NCBI GenBank assembly: GCA_018873245.2
Contig: JAEMBT020000002.1
Location: 744,001 to 808,000, forward strand
Direction of reading: 5' to 3'
DNA length: 64,000 nt
Origin: Archegozetes longisetosus
Taxonomy: Eukaryota > Arthropoda > Arachnida > Sarcoptiformes > Trhypochthoniidae
The notes beneath the pieces are model-generated. The model did not search any database and had not been told where the DNA came from. It worked only from the letters and a program-made list of their open reading frames with translations. The position numbers and the translations under genes are program-made. This document shows positions 49,027 to 60,238 of this stretch, piece by piece (within the stretch, counting starts at the first letter, position 1; every line of letters starts with the position of its first letter).

Positions 49027-49661
49027 CGAGCGTCAATTATATATCTTCTGCAATAAATAAATAATAATATATCCTACAATATAACTATTTGAAAATGTAC
49101 CATAAGCACTGACTAAGCACTGACTATAAAACAATATCCTGTTATGGTTGCAAATAATAAGCAAAATTTGATACACAACTATAGCTGAATTAATCTTTGA
49201 ATTAATTTGAAACATATATGTGCATATTCGCATATACTGTCTAGTACTAGTGAAACTCTTCATTAGATTGTTAATGCAGAAGTATTCTTAATATAAACTA
49301 CTAAACCTGCTGACAAGACTTGAATGATATCCTATAATCATCTCTACTTATTTGAGTTCATGAAATCTTATGTAATGATTGAAACTTATAATTAATTTCT
49401 TCTCATAGTTAAACAAAATAGTGTTTATGAACCATTAATAGATTTCTATAAGTTCGATTAAAATTATGTAAACCGATCAAAAATATCCAAGTCTTGAAAA
49501 TAAATTAAAATTTTTATTCCAAGATCAAATTTTATAAATAGATAGTTATTCAAAGAATAAATTGTTCAAGATTATACACTGAATGATTAATATGGAAATG
49601 TGGTTAATAAAAAGTTAGTAATAGTTATCTAGTTTAAGAAAAATTTCGAATATCTAGAGTA

Positions 49662-50722
49662 TTATTCGATGCTTTCGATGAGATCAATGATCGGCAAAAG
49701 CAGTGATTTAGGAATTGGTTGATTTTTCCTTCTTGCAGGTAGGGCTCCTTTAAGGCTATCACATTTATTGCTACCTTCACCATAATCCCTACAGGCGAGT
49801 TTCAGTGCACTACCGCTTAGAGTTTCCGAATGAGTTATGAGAGTGTCAATGTGTCTGTCAGTGCAGGTGTCGGTCTTTTTCATTGCGCCAACCATACATT
49901 TTCTTACTTTATTGACTTCGCTGTAAAAAATTAATAAAATGACAGATTATTAAACATTTTCAGCAAAAAAAATCTTTAAATCAAATATTTTTAGTTTTTA
50001 TATTTTATATTATCAGGCTGATAAATGTAATTGAAGGCTTTTGAAGAAAAAGAGCATAAAATTTTGTGACTGTTTTAAATAATATAAACCTATTCAAAAG
50101 CTATTTATCATCATCTTATCAATTAGAAATGAAAAAAGCTGGAATACATACCAGCAAGCTAAAGGAATCTTCAAGTTTTGATCAGCATTTTTCATGCCAA
50201 GCATACGCTCAATACTAATTTTGGCGCATTTTTCTAGTTCACTTCTGGCTTTGTTAACACATTTTCCCGTATCCAACAACTCATGCAATTCTTTGGTCGG
50301 TGTTTTCCGGCATAAGGTTTTTCTCTCCTTCTTAATCGAATAGATAACAACAGATACCACTTGTTTGAATAGACCTTTCATACAGCGACGATTGAGGTCC
50401 TCTATTGTAGCAACTATTCGCCTGTTCTGACTGGAATTGATTGAAAAAAAATTTAAAACTCAATTTTTAAAATTTAAATCAGTTTCATAGTCTTTCCAAA
50501 GTTTTATTACTTGCAATGCTTAATGGCATCAGGCACTGATTCGGGAAATTCAACATCAGGATTTCCGAGTGGATTAAGTCGGGATAGAATTCTGTCCACT
50601 TCTTTATATGTGTCTCTATTACATGGCAATTGTTTGGCACCAGAAACATAGTCACTTAATACAATAACACTCAGTACTAAAATTAACGAGAATGTAATAC
50701 TTTTACTGAAATCCATATTCAT
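49662..50722 (-). CDS. Secreted 12-cysteine protein, DUF1397-like (member G)
   Basis: Exons 50722-50511, 50430-50152 and 49920-49662 join in frame to 249 codons, both introns phase 2. The first or third codon may initiate (M-N-M). The signal peptide covers about residues 8-29. Exon 1 holds CNRDTYKEVDRILSRL, exon 2 holds RRCMKGLFKQVVSVVIYS and IPLAC, and exon 3 ends SLLLPIIDLIESIE. All 12 cysteines are conserved. It is the most compact copy (introns 80 and 231 bp) and free of transposons. Secreted, function unknown. Confidence 0.8.
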
Positions 50723-50827
50723 TTATTTTCTTAATAATAGAGAGAATTTCTTGTAAGTCTCTTGTAAGACAAGTTTTGAAGTGAGCTTGATTTCAAAGAC
50801 TGAAGTTTTTTAAACTTTTTCCGAACC

Positions 50828-50835
50828 ATTTATAG
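50828..50835 (-). promoter_or_regulatory. TATA box of member G
   Basis: CTATAAAT on the minus strand, about 106 bp upstream of the ATG. Confidence 0.4.
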
Positions 50836-51109
50836 TCAGTAGAAAACCAGTAAAAGTTTAATCATTTTTTTCTGGATAAATATTAATCAATCTTAGAAAC
50901 AAGTGATGTCGTGTCTTCTGAGTATTTTCTTACGTTCAGAAACATTTTTGTTTTTTAAGATTCGAAAGATATTGAAAAAAATTTCGCATTAAACAGCAAT
51001 TTATTTTATCTCTTACTGAACTTGTTTTCACAAAACATAAACTAAACTGTCACTTGACTTGTACTTAACTTTCGCTAAATTATTAATGGTCTGATGAGCA
51101 ACTGAAGAG

Positions 51110-51448
51110 CAGTGATGTTCCCGCTCAAACTCGAGCTCACACTCGCGCCGATGATACTGAACGTTTGTCTACTGAGTATTTCGACTGTTAGTGTAGCGAA
51201 CGAGCGAATTTTCTCTAAAGTAAGCAATTTTTTCATAAAAAAATGTAAAAATCTTTCGAAAGATTTTGTTCAAGCTATAATTGTTGAAAATTCTATGTGC
51301 TTAAATCGTTAAAATTCAAATAAAGCCAATCAATTTCCTAGTATGAAGTTGTGCTTGAATTTGCATGCTTTTTAAACTCAGCGCTCGCATCCATCATTAG
51401 GGACATGAACTCGGGTTCATCCAGCTACTTGAGTCTTGAACATCACTG
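51110..51448 (+). mobile_element. Mini hAT element, 339 bp, with 8-bp target duplication
   Basis: Ends CAGTGATGTTC and GAACATCACTG are perfect inverted repeats. CTGAAGAG flanks both sides (51102-51109, 51449-51456). The interior is mostly a single 66-codon frame with the hAT dimerisation domain, so nearly the whole element is one domain plus the ends. Confidence 0.88.
51115..51312 (+). CDS. hAT dimerisation-domain-only ORF
   Basis: An open frame of 65 codons whose ATG lies inside the left terminal repeat of the 51110-51448 element. LSISTVSVANERIFSKV followed by a K-rich helix and a L-N-R end matches the hAT C-terminal dimerisation domain. No catalytic residues are present. It could be a deletion leftover or a small partner of full-length transposase. 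Confidence 0.55.
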   Translation: MFPLKLELTLAPMILNVCLLSISTVSVANERIFSKVSNFFIKKCKNLSKDFVQAIIVENSMCLNR

Positions 51449-51456
51449 CTGAAGAG

Positions 51457-52039
51457 TTTTACAAAGATAAGGAAAATTGAAGGTTAGTTAATTCAATGTC
51501 AAAATTTGCATTAAATCTTCCTAAAAACCTGTATATTTCTACATTACTGATAATGTTGTCAACATAGGAAAATTTTTTTAATGGTTTAGTTAATTTTCCA
51601 TATTGCATATCGTGAAAGAAATTCTATGTAATGTGTTTCAGTCTGTCAGTAAAGATACATAAATTTTACGTCATTCAAAAATTTTTGCTCAAGAGTTTAA
51701 CCCTTTCTAAGAACTCGAGTCTAGTTCTAAGGTTCATAAAATGTCAGTGTTGGAAAGAGTAGTAGTTATTTTAAGATTTATAAAATTGTTTTTACATCTG
51801 TAAAATTGAAATTTAATTAAATTCAGTAAAAGAAAAAATTGACTTTTGTTGGGAAAGTTATAATTACTTCGATAATAAATTTTTTATAGATTTTTAAACC
51901 TTGTTTATAGAAATTTTAGTGTTGTTACAGGTGCTTCATTACCTTGAATTAAAATTTTCTAGAAATTACATATGTATATTTAATCAAAGCACATTTGGAC
52001 TTTAATTTTAAACAATTTTATTGATCAATAAAACAATTT
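51457..52039. other. Intergenic, 3' flank of the GH35 locus
   Basis: AT-rich, nothing recognised. Confidence 0.35.
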
Positions 52040-53792
52040 TCAGATGTCTTGAGCGACAGTTCCATTGAGAACATGCTCTTTAACAAACTTCAAAATGCAT
52101 TGACTTTGATTATCGCACGGATTCTTCTCTAACTCAAAGACCGTAAGCCTGTTCTCTTGTGGATAAGGTTTGAACAGATTTGATGGTGAATAGAGTGTGT
52201 GCTGAGGTCCAGCCAAAGGCCAATAACGGCCTAAATTGAATCCATTCAAGAATGCAATTCCTTTGCCCCAACCCTCAAAACTTAAAAATGAGTCGTGAGG
52301 TAGAGTTTTGTCATCTGGTAATTGAAATTTTGCAGTAAATATAGTCGGAATTCGTTTCATAACTTTGATGTTAGTATTTTTTGACTCATTTTCTAATTTT
52401 TCAATTGATTTTTCCCAGTGTTTAAAGAAGAGATAGTGATTCCATCCCTTTAGTATTGTATTTGCCAGGGTCACATTTGTAAGAATGCCTTTTAATTGAT
52501 GTATATCTAGAAACGCAAACCTTCCCTGATTTTCAACCAAAATATCCAGTAGAGAATCTTTCTCTACTTTAATTGTTAGATTAAATTTCTGGTGCGTTCG
52601 ACTTAAAGTTGCCACATATTTCTATGCAAGAGATCAGACAGAAATTCATTTTTTTAAGGAGATCATCATTCTCATTATTTAGTAATTGATCGTTTTCTGG
52701 AAAACGTGTTAAGTTAATAATAATGAAGCTGCCATTTACTCTGTTCTTATAAAACACTATTTAATTTGACTAAATAAACTTTGTCATACCAACCTTATCA
52801 ACAAAAACCTGTGCTCTATCTGCCAATTGATCAACTTTGAGAACTAAAGAATCCGAAATATTTTTTAATTCATTGTTGGATATATTTGTGGAATAGAGTA
52901 CAAATCCATGTCTTAATCTTAACTCTTCGAATCTCAACGGATACTCAGAAAATATGGGACTTGATAGCATGTGATCATCAAATAGTGATGCTATTGGCTT
53001 CATAGAAATTGGTGGTAATTCCATTTTCAGTGATGCAGTTGGTAGTGGTATGTCTGGTAATGGCACGTACTTAAAGGAAAAGTCAAATAATATGATTTAT
53101 TATTAGAAAACTAACAGGTATTGCACTCAAAATACTTTTTTGATAACATTTCTGATCGCAAAATATTTTTCGGTCGGATCTCCGGCTTCAGTGAGTGGAC
53201 CATCAAATTCATAGCTGGTGACGACTGGCTTGAAGTCGTTTCCCTCGGCATGCGTAGCGCCAGCCATGAATCCAAAAAGTGTCCCGCCACATACTGGATA
53301 ACTAGTCGAGAAAAATTAAAATTTTTGTTTAAATATGAATATAATTTGTTTAGTCTTAGATTGTCTGATATATAACGTCAGATTTGGGTAAATTACATGT
53401 TGACTGAAACATTCATAGCTAGCATGATATCAAGATTATCGCAGAACACTTTACTGTCGACATGTTCATAAGGCATTTCCCATCTATTGATCCATCCCGG
53501 ATAGTATTCCGAGTTTACGAGTGGACCAGTTTTTTGGTACTCTCTCAGTTCATTATAAGCCTTTTTTGGATCAGTTTTACTACCGAAGTCTATTGTGGCC
53601 AAAACATTCTCAAGTATTGCACATTTTCGTTGCCAACCGGCGATCGACTATTCAATTGAGTTTCAAAATTTTAATTCTTTTGTACACATGCATTATTAGA
53701 AAAGCTTGAGCTTAGAGTCAGATCTTTATGTAACTTACAAACTTAGTTGAGAAATGAAATAAACAAAAAAGAAATAGTAAAATAAATTTCAT
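52040..53792 (-). CDS. GH35 beta-galactosidase, C-terminal half with its own signal peptide
   Basis: Exons 53792-53739, 53647-53397, 53301-53136, 53069-52794 and 52621-52040 join in frame to 442 codons. Exon 1 (MKFILLFLFCLFHFSTKF, then GTAAGT) has the same 54-nt length and style as exon 1 of the full-length neighbour at 57823. It splices in phase 0 to SIAGWQRKCA, which aligns with the middle of exon 4 of the neighbour. Thus exons 2, 3 and the first half of 4 are missing. What remains includes the nucleophile in GPLVNSEYYPGW (Glu65), the [10 protein letters not shown] and [13 protein letters not shown] motifs, and the jelly-roll domains ending near [13 protein letters not shown]. The acid/base Glu (NEY) is absent, so it cannot act alone as a conventional glycosidase. 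The donor of its fourth exon (AAG then GTTGGT) is weak. Confidence 0.7.
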
Positions 53793-54001
53793 TGCACAAT
53801 CATTAAATAAATAGTTATAAATACTTATTTTTCCGTTATTAAGATGATTATTATTAAGTTTTGTCAATGAAGATAACTTTTTTGTTATCTGACAACTTGA
53901 GAAAATAGACATTTGTAACATAATTCACTTCTAGGTAACAATAATAGCTATAAGTTTTAGTGATTTCAAAATCATGATAAAATAAAGCGAAAATTTTCAT
54001 G

Positions 54002-54007
54002 TTTATT
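54002..54007 (-). terminator. Poly(A) signal of the GH35 N-terminal half
   Basis: AATAAA on the minus strand, 96 bp after the stop of the N-terminal half gene and about 210 bp before the ATG of the C-terminal half. It supports two separate transcription units. Confidence 0.5.
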
Positions 54008-54102
54008 GATTTCTAATATTACAAAAACTTACATCTTTTGAAAGTTTATAGTATTTAAACTCTACGAAAATAGAATAATTGAAATAAGATATTTAGCGCT
54101 TT

Positions 54103-54960
54103 TTATCCAGTAGTAAATAAAACTGTATCAGAGCCTAAGTGACTTTTGAATAAATCTCTCAAACGAGCTGTATATGAGAGATCACAATCTGGATTCCATC
54201 CGTACTCATTCTCAACCTGAACAGTAATGATCGGCCCTCCGTTTTGATATAGAAGTGGCTTTAATTTAGGCATCAATACCGCAAACCATCGCTCGACTTC
54301 TGCCATGTACTGCTTATCATTCGTTCTTAGTTTCATGTCTTTATTAATGCTTAACAGCCAATAGGGGAGACCTCCCTTAAATAAATATACGAAAATCTAT
54401 GAGAAAACGTGTAATTATTTCGTTAGATTTTTTATACCATATCCACTTCTGCATTAACGAAAGGACCTGGTCTTATGATAACAACAAAACCCAAATCTTG
54501 AGCCAATTTGAAAAAATTTACGAAATCTAGATTTCCAGTGAAATCATATTCACCTCTTTCTGGTTCGTGTAAGTTCCAAGTGATGTAACTTTAAATAGAA
54601 TTTTTTAATCATATTTGAAATTTTTAAGAACTATGAATCGTTATTCGAATACAAGTCATGTTACGTTTGAATAGCATTAAGTCCGGCAGCTTTATATTTA
54701 ATCATACGATCCTTCCAATGGGTCGCGGGCACTTTAAAATAGGCTAAATCACCAGATATGTATCGAAAACTCTTGCCATCTTTCAAAAATTGGTTATTCT
54801 CGTGGTCGATAGTGAACGTTCTGTTTGCTTTAACCTTAAAAGATTCACAACAAATTCATAAATATTATGAAACTTCAGTATGGCTTAAATCAAAATATTT
54901 TACAATACTATTTGATGAAAGAATGATTAATATTGCTGTCAACAGATGAATCGTTTCCAT
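54103..54960 (-). CDS. GH35 beta-galactosidase, N-terminal half
   Basis: Exons 54960-54904, 54834-54665, 54588-54438 and 54375-54103 join in frame to 216 codons and a stop. The signal peptide ([16 protein letters not shown]) is followed by the GH35 barrel start: [56 protein letters not shown], and the acid/base motif QVENEYG (Glu183). It then stops right after LFTTG, where the neighbour continues DGIWNFKCA. The nucleophile half is missing from this frame; it lies in the next gene downstream. No canonical donor exists at the break (GGATAAAAAG), so simple splicing across to 53647 is unlikely. Confidence 0.7.
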
Positions 54961-55251
54961 TTTTGCGGAAAGTTTTGATCAAAAGTCTGATGTATTGCTA
55001 AATAATATTTTACAATTACTCTTTATTTCATGAGATTATTAAAATAGAAATAACTTAATCGATATCTTATTTATCTCGTGTGAATATAACCAGAATATTG
55101 TATAACTCAAGGATTCTTTAGAAATCAATTTTATTTTTCATATAATAGATGCTTAAAAATTTTAATTTTAGAGCAATATTTGAAACTTTTTTCTTTATTT
55201 CAACCGATTCACTAGGATTTTTGTAATTAAATTTAGTTATCGTGTCCAAAA
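54961..55251. other. Spacer between GH35 copies
   Basis: AT-rich 290-bp spacer that must hold the terminator of the upstream copy and the promoter of the N-terminal half. No clear TATA box. Confidence 0.35.
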
Positions 55252-57823
55252 CTAGAACCCATTATCTTGAGATACTTTTCCATTAAGAACATGCTCTTTG
55301 ACAAAATGTAATACGCATTGACTTTCATTGTCACAAGGATTCTTCTCCAACTCAAAGACTGTGAGCCTGTTCTCTTGTGGATAAGGTTTAAACAGATGTG
55401 CCGGAGAATAGAGAGTATGTTGAGGTCCAGCCAGTGGCCAATATCGGCCTAAATTGAATCCATTCAAAAACGCGACTCCTTTACCCCAACCCTCAAAACT
55501 CAAAAATGAGTCAAGCGGTAAACTAGAATTTTGCGGTAATTGAAATTTCCCGGTGAAAAAAGTCGGATGACTTTTGACCGATTGTACGGTCAAATTCGTG
55601 GATTCCTTCTCTAACTGCTGTATAGAAGAGTTCCAATTCTTGAATAATAAGCTATGTTTCCAGTTTTTGAGTGTTTGGTTCCCCAGTGTCACTTTTGTTG
55701 TGATACCCTTAAGTCTATGTATGTCTCGGAACGCATACCGACCTTGATTTTCGACTAGAATATCCAAATGTGAGCCTTTTTTAAGTTTAGTCAATGATAA
55801 CTGGAACTTTTTGTGTGTTGCGCTTAAGAGTCCGCGATATTCCTATAAATGAAAATATATTTCAATAAACAGTAATCCAAATAAATTACATATTGTAACT
55901 TCTCGAAACTTCAGCCCTTCTTCACGAAAAAAATACTCAAAATATCTGTTGATCATGAAGGAAGGGCTTATTTTGATTTGAAGTTTTTGTAACCTCATGA
56001 TCCCTTTAGGCAAGTTGCTTTTTAAATTTTTACCTTATCAACAAAAACTAGAGCTCTATCGGCAATTTTATCGATATGTAGAACAGCAGGTTCCGATGCT
56101 GGCACTTCTGTTAAGTTGTGAGAATAGAGAACGAATCCGTGTCCAAGTTTTAGCTCTTCAAATGTTTGTGGACTTTCAGATGAAATTGTATCCTTAGAGA
56201 AATACTCATTGAATATAGAAATTATTGGTTTCATATGAATAGCAGGTAATTCCATTTTGGGTGCTACTGTTGGAAGTGGTAGTGATGGAAGTGGCATATG
56301 CTAAAATTAAAATTTTAATATCGTCATAAATATCGCATTAATACAGAAACAAAAATTTAAACATCACTTAACGTACTTTTCCGATAACTTTTCTGATAGC
56401 AAAGTATTTATCATTCGGATCTCCAGCTTCAGTGAGTGGACCATCAAATTCATAACTTGTTACGACTGGATAAAACTGGTCTCCTTCTCCATTCGTGCCA
56501 GACATGAATCCAAATAAAGTTCCACCAGCGAAAGGATAACTAGAAAGAATTTTGACTGACTCATCAACTTTGAAGAATCGAAAAATTTGACTTCTTCAAA
56601 TAAATGAACGTGAGAGTAACATTATAAGTACTACTCGATAAGAGCTAGCACTCATCACATTTTAGTTCAATTAAGGAATGTTTAACTTACAAATTGATGG
56701 AAGCATTCATAGATAACAAGACATCTAATTTTTCAGTAAGTTTTTGAGTTTCAATGTGTTCATAAGGCATTTCCCATCTATTGATCCAACCGGTATAGAA
56801 CTCAGAGTTAACTAAAGGTCCAGTTTTCTGAACTTCTCTTAATTTTCCAAAATGAACGTGTGGATCATCTTTAGTCCCGAAATCAATTGTGACAAAAACC
56901 TTATCAATCATTGCACACTTGAAATTCCAAATGCCATCAGTCGTGAACAGAATGATATCAGGGCCTAAATAACTACGGAATGAGTCTCGCAAAGCATTAG
57001 TGTAGTTATGGTCGCAAGCATAATAAGCATATTCATTTTCCACTTGAACCATAACAACAGGTCCACCGTTCTGGTAAAGCATTGGCTTAATTTTGGGCAT
57101 TATTACTGATAACCATTTGTTTACTTCTGCCATATATTGCTCATCATTTGTTCGCAATTTCATGTCTTTATTGATTGTTAATAACCAGTAGGGAAGGCCT
57201 CCCTGTTAGAGTACTAAAGTATATTAATCTATGCATTAAAAATAATTTTAGTGAAGCCTCAAGTCTCAAGCTAGAGCACATACGAATTATCTCTCATATT
57301 TTTCGATTGAAAGTTTTTGATCTAATGATCACATACCATATCACATTCAGCATTAATAAAGGGGCCCGGTCTTAGTATAACAACCAAATCTAGTTCCTGA
57401 GCCAATTTAAAGAACTGTATAAAGTCGAGATCACCACTGAAATTGTATTGACCTTTTTCGGGTTCGTGAAGATTCCAATTGATATAACTATTAATAGAAA
57501 TAAAGCTAAATAGTTTTATTATTAAACAATGAATTGAATTACGTTTGAACAGCATTAAGTCCAGCGGCTTTATATTTAGTCAACCGATCTTTCCATAAAA
57601 CTGATGGTACCTTGAAGTAAGCAAGATCTCCAGACACATATCGAAACGGTTTGCCGTCTTTCAAGAATTGATTATTCGTGTGATCGATTGTAAAAGTTCT
57701 TTCAGCCTTAAATAATTTTTAAATCAAAATTTCAATATCAAGTTAGTATGAATCGATAATTTTGCTTACATAAATTGTTGAAAAATTCAAAAGGAAAATC
57801 ACTGTTAAAATGAAATGTTTCAT
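55252..57823 (-). CDS. GH35 beta-galactosidase, all exons present but one-base frameshift
   Basis: Seven exons: 57823-57770, 57706-57543, 57487-57337, 57202-56691, 56540-56377, 56300-56034 and 55842-55252. Signal peptide [18 protein letters not shown], then [30 protein letters not shown], acid/base QVENEYAY (Glu180) and nucleophile [12 protein letters not shown] (Glu257). Next come the jelly-roll part with [18 protein letters not shown] and the C-terminal [17 protein letters not shown]. Such enzymes remove terminal beta-galactose from glycans, usually in lysosomes or the gut lumen. The exon sum is 1903 nt, one more than a multiple of three. The extra base is an A in exon 5 at 56520-56522 (GGTGGAAAC, where the neighbour has GGCGGGACA), which puts LFGFMSG out of frame and leads to an early stop. 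A real mutation, allele or sequence error are all possible. Confidence 0.8.
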
Positions 57824-57919
57824 ATTTAACTCATTTAATTAATTTTGAGCATTAGCTAGTAAAGTTGGATTAATAGTAATGGTTTAATGCACAATACAGG
57901 TACGCAATCTGGATAATCT

Positions 57920-57928
57920 TTATAAATA
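57920..57928 (-). promoter_or_regulatory. TATA box of the seven-exon GH35 gene
   Basis: TATTTATAAAG on the minus strand about 100 bp upstream of the ATG. A similar AAGTATTTATAAC precedes the signal-peptide exon of the C-terminal half gene (about 53815-53828). Confidence 0.45.
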
Positions 57929-58303
57929 AGTATTGCTTTATATCTAAATTTATGTTATAGGGAACAGCTGAACAAATAAAAAAGATAATGCTATAATATG
58001 AATATATTCATTATTATCAACTATTTAAACCTTATAAATCTAAAAGTTTACTCAGACGTAAAGCATAACATATTGAAATTTAATCTGAAGAGTTAAACAT
58101 TAAAAATCTCTGTATATTAACTTAATTATTCATGTTTCTATTGAGAAATTATATTGTAAAGGCAACAACCTACTTTTATAAAATGTTTTGCACTTTTTGT
58201 TCAACTTTAGAGTAGAAGTTGTTCCAAAATCATTTATTTTTCGATATAGAAAACTAATTTCTGGGAAAGTTCTTATGTTGTTTTCGATTTTTTTAAATAT
58301 TTA
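57929..58303. other. Intergenic
   Basis: AT-rich, nothing recognised. Confidence 0.35.
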
Positions 58304-58305
58304 TA

Positions 58306-59223
58306 AGCCTTGGCTAGAGAAATCTGCATAAAATTTAAGACGCAATTTCTTAACCAAATATAGTTGATTCGATTAAATTTTGTTTTTACTTTGAAAGAAT
58401 AGTTATTAGGTAACAAAACATTGCAATTATTAGTTTATAATAATTTATAATAAGAAAGATGTCCTCCTCTAAAGAGCTTGAGGCTAGGAAAAGGATTGGC
58501 GCTTTTATTGAAAGAAACCCGAATATGAAAACTTGCGATATCGTAAGACATTATGAACTGGAGGGCATCCCTCGCCGTACAGTATATTCAATTATCCAAA
58601 GATTCATAAGTGGTCAGAGTGACGATCGGACTCCAGATCCGAGAAAAAACCGAGAAATTAACCGAAAAACTAAAGACAAAATAATTGAGTTCGCGGTAAT
58701 GCGATCACTGCAGAAGTCTATATTCGGGAATGTTTACCACTTCTGAAAGATTTTATCGATAAGTACCATTCAGACGATAAATATGTTTTCTGGCCCGATT
58801 TGGCTACTTCTCATTACGCCAAAACCACTCAAGAAGTTTACCAAAGAGTTGGAATCAAAGTTGTCCCAAAAGAGATTAGTCCTCTAAATGTCCCCCAACT
58901 CCAGCCAATTGAAAGATTCTGGGCAAATTTGGGTAAACAAATTTATGAAAATGGGTGGACAACAGATGTAAATCCCTAAACTAATTCGAAGAATCAAAAC
59001 AATAATACGTAAAAGATCTGAAAATCTGTGCCAAAACCTTATGAGAGGTGTTAAGACTAAGGTCCGCAAAGCAGCGGACAAAGGAGTACTATCTGTCATC
59101 AATTGATATCAAATCAAACTTCATATAATGTATTTTCATTTAATAAACTTCTGTTCAATTTCGGTGAAATTTTGATTAATAATTATTAAAATTATTTTTG
59201 TGCAGATTTCTCTAGCCAAGGCT
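58306..59223 (+). mobile_element. Tc1/mariner (IS630-like) element with internal deletion, 918 bp
   Basis: Perfect inverted ends AGCCTTGGCTAGAGAAATCT with TA on both sides (58304-58305, 59224-59225). The plus frame from 58459 encodes the helix-turn-helix part (MSSSKELEARKRIGAFIE, then RRTVYSIIQRF). After the deletion joint near 58690 the frame changes and the end of the DDE domain follows: YVFWPDLATSHYA (second Asp) and LNVPQLQPIERFWANLG (final acidic residue). Stops and a frameshift follow near 58978. Perfect ends suggest recent mobility by a transposase supplied in trans. Confidence 0.85.
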
Positions 59224-59225
59224 TA

Positions 59226-60238
59226 TGATCTTTAATATTGCTTTCATTTCATATTTACATGAATATTTAACGTGGCAATAAATTTTAAGCACCTACGGGC
59301 TATACACTAGAATTTTATTCTCGAAATTAGGGGTAAAACAAGAATCGGACCCATTCACCGACTGCCTGTTCACAGAAAACATTTTCACACAACCAATTAA
59401 ATTTTTTCAGATTCTGACAATTTCTTTTTATAGATTCCACCACAGTTTCTTACAATTCATCGACTTAAAATTTGTTTCTAATTATATTTACTAGAAAGTA
59501 GAGAGTTTTCGATATTGACTTTCCTGCTTTTAAAGTGAATGAAGCGATTATTATAAAAATGAAAAATTTACATTCGATTATGACTTTTGGAATAGGCTAT
59601 AAATAAATCTGAAAAATAAAGTTAAGATTGAGTGATTTCCAGGAATTTAAATAAAACCTATTGTAAATGGATAGAATTTCTCTTACGATCGCTGGGACAA
59701 CTTTTGTCTGTCTACTTTTTATGAGCTTCTAAAAACTGAGATGTTTCTGATCTTCATTTTGCGTATATTCACCCATGTGAGTGAAATTTCAGTTTCAAGT
59801 CATTTTGCACAATCGAAATTTAAGGCAGATATTCTTAAATTATATGATGATATAAGAAAAACTTTAAATAAACCAAAATTCAATCAAACTCAGGAATATG
59901 ATGAACCTAATTTAGTCTAAAAAAGTTGTGTCGCAAAATTGTCACAATTTGCAGCCCTTCAAATAACACATCTCAAAATCATTTATCAGAATAGAATATT
60001 TGTTTAATTTAAAGTATGATTATAGGCTTTGAGTTACTAACTCATATGGATTTTTAAGCACCAAAGTGGCCAATGGCCACTTTTCGATGATCAAGCTACT
60101 CTAAATTCCTCTTTTAAGTCGTATAAGTTACAACGGCACTTCCTCTAGTTCGTGCGCTCAATAGTTCTTGAATCATAGAGTTGTAGACGAATAAACAAAT
60201 TATACTCTTATTACATAATCTCAAAAAATAGTTAGTCT
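59226..60238. other. Intergenic
   Basis: Nothing coding was recognised. A perfect small palindrome AAGTGGCCAATGGCCACTT lies at 60064-60082. Confidence 0.35.

Noticed and set aside
53648-54108. Reading the two GH35 halves as one gene with a 460-bp intron
   Set aside because: No GT donor at the end of LFTT; the segment contains a stop, a poly(A) signal and a new signal-peptide exon with its own correct intron, so two genes fit better.
60064-60082. Palindrome AAGTGGCCAATGGCCACTT as regulatory operator
   Set aside because: No adjacent gene or second copy; a chance palindrome is adequate.
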